Positions 45,089 through 50,898 of a stretch of DNA of 50,898 nt are shown one piece after another; the first letter of the stretch is position 1, and each line of letters opens with the position of its first letter. Location: NCBI GenBank assembly GCA_009103225.1, contig RHPI01002112.1, forward strand, positions 10,449 through 61,346. The letters are read 5' to 3'. A model generated the notes under the pieces. It was not told the origin of the DNA and did no database searches. It saw only the letters and a list, made by a program, of their open reading frames with translations. The stretch is from Chlorokybus atmophyticus (Eukaryota; Streptophyta; Chlorokybophyceae; Chlorokybales; Chlorokybaceae). The position numbers and the translations under genes are program-made.

Positions 45089-48000
45089 TCACACCACAGT
45101 GACGTTGCCAACGTGCGCTATGGCGGGCGCCTCAGCGGCGGTGGTGGTGTTGCCACGGTCAGCTGCGGGATGGGGAATCACCACTGCTGGAGGGGCGGGC
45201 ATGCAGACTCGCTCCTCTGTCGCAGTGAAGGGGCTCACCTCGTTGTAACCCTGCACGTACGTGTGATAGGGTGCGTGCGTGTGCTGGAGTTGGTATGTGC
45301 GTACGCAAAGACACAACCTGTCTACACCTACCAGTGGGCAAGGCTTGGGTTCGTCTATGACTGTCCAGGACGGCCGCAGGAAGTCTCCTGGGCGGTACCC
45401 AGCACGCCCGTGCTTGATGTAGAACCACCGGTGCGCTATCACCATACCCTGCATCCACATGTCATGCATGTTGAGCATCAGCCTGTTCGATTGACATCAA
45501 CATTATGCGCGTGCACGCACGCACACACGCGCATATATACACACACCTGCACGGGTGATGCGCGTCTGGCGTAAGTCCCGACCTCGGGACTCCACCACTG
45601 CTCGAACAACCTGTGGCACTCCGCCATGAAGGCTCCCCACCAGGAGAACGTAGAGTTGGCAATCACGTGATGCTGGGCCTAAGGGGCACAAGGAGAACAT
45701 CAGCACAACACTCGAGCCACACTGGCATGTGTACACGCGTGTGTGCGCACATACAATTGAAAATGTGGTGGTCTATGCGTGCACACATATTCACATGTGC
45801 ACACGCACTGTGTACACATGTATAAGATGCTGTGCGTGTGCGTGTCCGTGTGTGTGTATGTGTGCTACCCGTTTGCTAAGCGTGTGTGCGTGCGTGCGTG
45901 TGTGCGTGTGTGCAACTCATACTTGGGCCATGAGATACAAGTCCATGTAGGGTTCGGAGCTGGCAGGGACGTAGTAGACGAACTTGAGGGCGCGGAAGAA
46001 CGCCTGACTCTTCACCCACTCCACGTCGTTGGAGTACACCATAAATACGAGCGTGTCCAACGAACCCACCTGAAGACCACACGCCCACATGGTAGGGTCA
46101 AGCACACGTGTACTTGAGCATTCACCACCATCATCATGATTTTCAACATTACTCTTGCCCTGTCTTGTAGTAGCAGTAGAGCGCGCTGGTAGTAGTCCTC
46201 GCCGAGCGTGATGAACACCTTTGAGCCGTCCGGGTCGCTCCAAGTCAGGTAGTCTCCCCGCCTCACCTAACAAAGAGAGGTTATTCACAAACCAACCTAC
46301 TATAGTGGTCATTGTGTTGAAGTAGTTGTGTCCAACTACAACTACTACTACACTACAGTTGCAAAGGCTAACTTCTTACGTGGACGGCCACGATGGGGTA
46401 CTCCCGTGGGAAGGCCGTCTCGGCGTACATGCGCTCCAACTTGCCCTCAACCATAGCCTGACCACAACAACAGCAACGGAAACTCACACTCAACAACAGC
46501 ACCACCAACAACAACAGCAACAGCAACAGCAACAACAGCAACAGCAAGAGCTAGAGCAGTGAGAACAACTGCTTGCCTGGTGTCTTGGGCGTAGCTGGAA
46601 TGCGTCGCAGACTTCCCGCTCGTGCTTGTGGAAGTACTTCCACGACTGCACGAACCCCGACACCTACATGCCAGCACAACACATGCTTCGTTCGCGCATG
46701 CGCGTGTGTGCGTGATGACACTATGGGCCACACTCGGTTCTCGTATACGACAGCGACAGTGCGAACCATCCCCTGCCTGTAGGTTTCTGTCGCGTGGCCT
46801 TGCGCGCGCGTTGGCCTCTCGCTCCCCCTGCCACCCCACCTCGTCCGCGCCCTCCAGCGTCTCCTCCCACGCAAGCGACGCCTGCCAACATGGACAGAGT
46901 GGGCAGTGGGTATCAGCTACTGTTAGTGGTTGCAGTGGTGTTGGCCATGAAACGGTACTGTCATGCATAGGGAGGGGGGGGGGTCTGTCCAAAGGATCAA
47001 CACACTGCGTGTTGCAACAGCGAGTGAACTAATGTGTGTGCGCGCGCGCGGGCGTGCGTGCAAGCATACCCACCTTCTTGAGGGCAGGCACGTCGTAGAG
47101 CGTCCACTTCCAGAACACCACGTTCTGCACATCCTTCCACCACTCCCTGTGCACCCGAAACAACCCACAAAACACCATCAACACCATCATCATCACACCA
47201 TCAACACTCCCACCATCACAACACCACACCACCAGCGTCAATGCGGCACATGAACATACCCGGGGAGTGCGGCGAGCAGTGGCAGCCGGTCGGTCTCCTT
47301 GGCGATCGCCAGCAGCCGCGCCGCCATGAAGAGCTTGTTGCCCAGGCCAAGGTCGTTGTACCACTCGTACTTCCTGCGTGTGATACGTGTGGTTAGTGTC
47401 GATGTGCGCGCGCGCGCATGCAAGTGCACGCGCGTGTGCGTGTGTACCATGTGGTGATGACGAGGGCCCGGGGGTCGCGCACAGCCGCATCGACGGCGTT
47501 CTCCAGCCCAAGCCTCGCGCTAGGGTGAATCTCTCTCAAGTACTGTCACACATCAGGGATAAGTCCAGTAGTTGCACCCATCCAATGCCCACAACCACAC
47601 AACAGAGAGTTTCTCTCGCTCACCGCGTTGACAGCGTGGCGCACGCACTCCTGACGACTCTCTTCTGAGGCGCCAGCTTGCAGCACCCGCCTCACCGACT
47701 AACACAACACAACACATCGTCATGGGCATGCACACATACACACGCACACGTGTACACACCCAGCATCAACACACAGCATTTTCACCCCACCCCACTCGCT
47801 TCAGTTGACGAGCACCACTGTCTCGCGTGCACGCACGCCTCCGCCGCACCTCCATCACCACCCTCATCATCATCAGGATAGTCGATGTCTCCACCATCGC
47901 CATTGATGTTGCCATGGTGGTTGGCGGCATGGTCAGCGGCCTGCAGCTGTCTCAGCAGCTCCTTCTCGTTGACGTCGCGGGCGGACGAGGTGGGGAGACC

Positions 48001-48464
48001 AGCGAGACGAGAGAGCTCAGAACGGCAGAGGGTCCAGGTTGTTGGTCTTGTTGTGGTTGTGGTTGGTGTGGTTGTGTTGGGGAGTGCGGTGGGGGTGGGG
48101 GTGGGTGACGTGGTGGTAGTGGTGGTGTTGAGTTTGAGGTTGGGGTTGGCGAGGTTGGTATGTGTGGTTGTGGTGACGAGATTGAGTTGGCGGCGGGATG
48201 CCTCTGTTGGGCGGTAGTTGTAGCCCTCCTCTCCTTGTTGTTGTCCTCCTCCTACTCCCTCTGCTACTCGGGACGGCCACAGACTGAATGACTCCGCTGC
48301 ATGGAGCATGAATTTGAGACATACAGGCACTTGACCACGCACGCACGCACGCATGCACGCACGCACGCATGCACACACATGCCTGTTGAGTTGGCGGTGA
48401 TGAGAAGGATGAGAAGCAGGAGCGACCCCAGCAAGAGCGACGACCAGGTCGCTGGCAACGCCAT
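45089..48464 (-). CDS. GT11-family alpha-1,2-fucosyltransferase, type II membrane protein
   Basis: Fourteen exons fit in phase: 48464-48383 (end uncertain), 48296-47791, 47698-47624, 47542-47448, 47373-47260, 47146-47074, 46881-46777, 46663-46577, 46457-46380, 46266-46153, 46069-45923, 45678-45547, 45448-45332 and 45250-45089; about 628 residues. GT11 enzymes move fucose from GDP-fucose to galactose in the Golgi. A short N-terminus and one Leu-rich membrane helix (about 8-24) are followed by a Thr/Asn/Pro-rich stem (about 60-170). Catalytic blocks: GLGNKLFMAARLLAIA (262-277), HVRRGDYL (405-412), a VYSND strand and ANSTFSWWGAFMAE (499-512). Exons 7 and 8 appear to end in GC donors. Land plants use GT37 instead, so acceptor and role are open. 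Confidence 0.88.
46448..46556. repeat. CAA/CAG microsatellite in a GT11 intron
   Basis: A run of CAACAG-type triplets fills much of the intron between exons 8 and 9 of the fucosyltransferase gene. Confidence 0.7.
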
Positions 48465-48873
48465 GGTGCTGAACGCCGAATGGAAGGACACACAACAAAC
48501 TCTACTGCATCGATGTGTGCGTACGTGGATATGTGTGTATGTGGATGTGTGGACGTGTGGCTAACTGTGTTTGCAACGTGAGTAGTAGTAGAGTGGCTTC
48601 CACTGCACTTGTGAGCTTGTGTACTGGCATGCATGCAAACAAACCAGGGCTGGCTTATGGGCTTTCTCTCTCTCCTCGTATGTGTCCTCGTTTTTGCTTC
48701 AGACTGACTTAGAGAGGATGTCACTGTTAGTGCTCTGTGTCATTGTTTGTTTGTGTGCTTGTCTGGGTATGGGTGGGGACACATCGGGCGCATCAAACAG
48801 TGCGCACACTCTCGTAACTATACGCGTCGACCCCAGTGTCTTAAAAAACTCCAACTGACTAGTGCTGACATGT

Positions 48874-48904
48874 TGTGCAGCCTGTCACATCAACAGGCTG
48901 CACA
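48874..48904. repeat. Perfect 12-bp hairpin
   Basis: TGTGCAGCCTGT (48874-48885) pairs with ACAGGCTGCACA (48893-48904) around a 7-nt loop. There is no T-run after it and no gene end nearby. Confidence 0.85.
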
Positions 48905-49066
48905 GTAGAAGTTGTGGCTGCTCCCAGCCACTTCACGTGTTCGAGTCCTCGTTGTGAACTTCTGATGCAGCCACTCCTTGGTGGTGCCACAACAGTATAC
49001 TATCGTGCGCGAACAAGACTGAATGCACGCGAGCTCGCACACACGCACACGCGCATGCAAACACGC

Positions 49067-49068
<2 letters not shown>

Positions 49069-49155
<87 letters not shown>

Positions 49156-49161
49156 AATAAN
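49069..49161. repeat. (AG)43 microsatellite followed by an undetermined base
   Basis: Pure AG dinucleotides run from 49069 to 49154. The N at 49161 suggests the assembly is unsure of the length here. Confidence 0.95.
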
Positions 49162-49554
49162 GCTGGTGCAGAGTTTCACCTCGGGGCCTAATCCGCGTCA
49201 TTCAATGTGCATTACAACATAGGGTGAAATGCACTGTTGCATATGTACAATTGCATAAGAGTACTGTCACCAGCGCGTCATGCTCACAACCACCCACGAT
49301 GACACTCACGCCGCACAACCTCAGCCCGGGTACACATCACACCCGCATACACCGCGGCCACCCCTTGGGTGCGCAATTTGTCACAAGCGCGATTTCATAT
49401 GCAGCTTATACATTGTGATCTTGTGATGATGGTTGTAAAACATAGAGTAATAAACCGCAAGCAGGCACAATAAAAAAGAAGCAAACCAAACAGAGAAATA
49501 ATGACCACCCGCACAATACATACCGTTTTTCGTTGAATCAGCTAGGCTAGGGGT

Positions 49555-49761
49555 TTGGTGCATATGTGCGTGCAAGTGCAAAGTGCGAGAAAACACTCAC
49601 TTCTGATCTATTCAGTCCAACTTGTCTGTGTGCAAACTCGGACTATGCACAAACTCAATATATGCGCATTGTGCACGAAAAAAAAAAACACATGGCAAAA
49701 TACGAACATGTGTAAGCACTGCACACTCTACCCAAGCACGGCTAAAAGCTGGCTGTGTTAA
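49555..49761 (+). CDS. Weak Cys-rich ORF (CxxC-CxxC)
   Basis: A 68-codon frame ends with CALC, a Lys/Thr/Asn-rich spacer, CKHC and a final Cys. The spacing faintly recalls the C-terminal zinc finger of piggyBac-type transposases, but no DDE core is seen and an A-run lies inside. It may be a transposon scrap or chance. Confidence 0.15.
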   Translation: MVHMCVQVQSARKHSLLIYSVQLVCVQTRTMHKLNICALCTKKKNTWQNTNMCKHCTLYPSTAKSWLC

Positions 49762-49764
49762 TGA

Positions 49765-49982
49765 CTATGCAGCCAGCCTTTCACGCATACAACGAGGGTG
49801 ATTGTCTAGAACGTGTTGCTTTCTTCTTTGCAAGCACTTTGTGCAAACAAAGAAGTTGTCGCAATTCGCACAATGTGCATGCAACGAGGCAAATCGCGCT
49901 GTAGGCACATTGTGCATAATGCGAGGAAAAGCACACCTCACTGATGCACATATATGCCTGCCACCAATGGTGTACAAAGTAT
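49765..49982 (-). CDS. Possible C-terminal exon with ZZ-type zinc-finger half
   Basis: A frame that could start at an acceptor near 49982 (ggtggcag) ends at TAG 49765-49767. Its end reads HCANCDNFFVCTKC, then Lys/Arg residues and HVLDNHPRC. CxxC-x5-CxxC followed by a His-x5-His pair resembles the second half of a ZZ zinc finger. The first CxxC pair of a ZZ domain is not clear (only a C-x4-C), and no upstream exons were found. Pseudogene, partial gene or chance are all possible. Confidence 0.28.
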
Positions 49983-50633
49983 GCAATGAGGGGATGTGAC
50001 ATGCGCTTGAGACGAAGTTTGATTGTACATACAATCATACAAGTGCAAGGTAGGATTGCACATCACAGACCTGAAGTGCAGATTCAATAACGGACTCAAA
50101 CTAGCATGTCAGCCAGGCACACAAGCACATAAACCTAAACGGTTACTATTTTTGTGAAGAGAATGCATGGCTGAGGTCCACTTGTTGTGCGCTATGGTAT
50201 AAGACGGATACACCAGTGGTTCTCACTCTGAATGGTATGGCAGTCTGGCAATGGTCGGCTGAGACTGGCTTGCATTGGGCTCAGGTAGCTCTGCTCTCAG
50301 TATAACATATTGCGCAAGCAGATGGGAAAGACTTGCTTGATTCCAAGCTGGAGAGTGTAAAAACACCCTTTACCTCTCCTACATCCGAACGTATGCTAGC
50401 TATACAGGTACACACTACACGATATTACTATTTATACGCGTACACACGAGACCGACATACTATACTATACTAAAATTGTACTATACCATACTATATCATA
50501 TACTTCACTACGCTGTATACAAGACTGAACAACCAGTCCTGACCACCACACAACCCACTCGCAGAAACCTCACACCACCCACGTGACATGCATCCTAACT
50601 TTTCTCCCACCCTCCCACCCACCCACCCCATCC

Positions 50634-50887
50634 TCACACCCCCTCACTCCCCTCCCTCTTGAGATAACCACTCCCCTCCTCTCCCAGCAACCTCCTCTCC
50701 ATCTCGTGTCGCCTGTACCTCCCCCTCCACGCCACCGCGAGTCCGCACCCCGTCGCGGCCGCCCCGAGCATGACGTAACAGGCGGTCGACATGGAGAAAG
50801 GAGGGGAGGAGGAGGGACCGGCGCGGAGGGCGTTCATGACAAGGAGGAGGAGGCCGCCAAAGGCCTGACCGGACCACCATAGGAAAC
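50634..50887 (-). CDS. C-terminal exon of a probable multi-pass membrane transporter (partial)
   Basis: From an acceptor ctctctcag| the exon at 50887-50634 encodes about 83 residues to TGA. A hydrophobic stretch with paired Trp (LWWSGQAFGGLLLLVMNALR) and a second one (YVMLGAAATGCGLAVAW) are joined by a short Ser/Pro loop. A basic RGRYRRHEMERR tail follows. This looks like the last two helices and tail of an MFS carrier, with some likeness to the FLVCR group, but the rest of the gene is outside the window. An internal-ATG reading would give only 67 residues. Confidence 0.45.
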
Positions 50888-50898
50888 CTGAGAGAGGG

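Larger units (their letters stand above)
48465..50633. other. Gene-poor region upstream of GT11
   Basis: It should carry the GT11 promoter. Contents: a strong hairpin (48874-48904), (AG)n with an N, two weak zinc-finger-like ORFs on opposite strands, a TACTATAC-rich stretch near 50456-50505, and CCCACC-rich DNA at 50605-50650. No complete gene is supported. Confidence 0.45.

Noticed and set aside
48930-48960. tRNA suggested by a GTTCGAGTCC word
   Set aside because: The T-stem does not pair, and neither a box A nor an acceptor stem is found at proper distance.
50583-50882. 99-codon plus ORF, Pro- then Arg/Gly-rich
   Set aside because: It is antisense to the transporter exon and made of low-complexity CCCACC DNA.

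Overview
The window reads as nuclear DNA of a green alga (Chlorophyta, lineage not resolved). The genes are intron-rich with GT-AG introns that mostly end in tgcag or ttacag. Several genes carry TGTAA, the usual poly(A) signal of volvocine and related green algae, 20-110 nt past the stop. Many products match plant-type proteins (BolA4, PI4K-gamma, the plant-order FAD synthase, a plastid DnaJ-type zinc finger), yet the window also holds a GT11 fucosyltransferase, a family land plants lack. TAA, TAG and TGA all act as stops, so the code looks standard.

Layout. 1-2011 (-): 5' part of an LTR retrotransposon, gag and the start of the protease, joined in one frame through a single TAG. 2012-4121: repeat-rich DNA with pentanucleotide runs, five hairpins and a cluster of TGAGTCAT sites. 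4122-5839 (+): plastid DnaJ-type zinc-finger protein. 6978-8433 (-): myeloid leukemia factor-like protein. 9524-9880 (-): two short unrecognised ORFs. 10310-11833 (+): ubiquitin-specific protease. 12975-16205 (-): FAD synthase. 16206-20367: gene-poor, including an AT-rich island, an exact 215-bp copy of part of the protease gene next to poly-C and an N, and a 183-bp tandem repeat. 20368-22565 (+): PI4K-gamma. 23624-27773 (-): aminopeptidase P in 17 exons. 28575-32338 (+): NOG2 GTPase in 12 exons. 32715-33985 (+): dead reverse transcriptase. 34912-36163 (-): BolA4. 36345-37631 (+): MAK16. 38481-41133 (-): ethanolamine/choline kinase. 41605-44319 (+): API5. 45089-48464 (-): GT11 fucosyltransferase in 14 exons. 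48465-50633: repeats and weak zinc-finger ORFs. 50634-50887 (-): last exon of a probable membrane transporter.

The genes are ordinary housekeeping functions: 60S ribosome assembly (NOG2, MAK16), flavin, phosphoinositide and phosphatidylethanolamine metabolism, proteolysis and deubiquitination, redox/iron-sulfur work in organelles, and glycan synthesis. Three pairs are divergent over short gaps (APP1/NOG2 801 bp, BolA4/MAK16 181 bp, EKI/API5 471 bp), and two of those gaps carry a telobox. Exon models were built by hand from splice signals, reading-frame phase and remembered family sequences; no search was run. I found no novel multi-gene system. The most unusual signals are the in-frame gag-TAG-protease junction, duplicated splice sites in two genes, the copied protease fragment and the palindrome islands.
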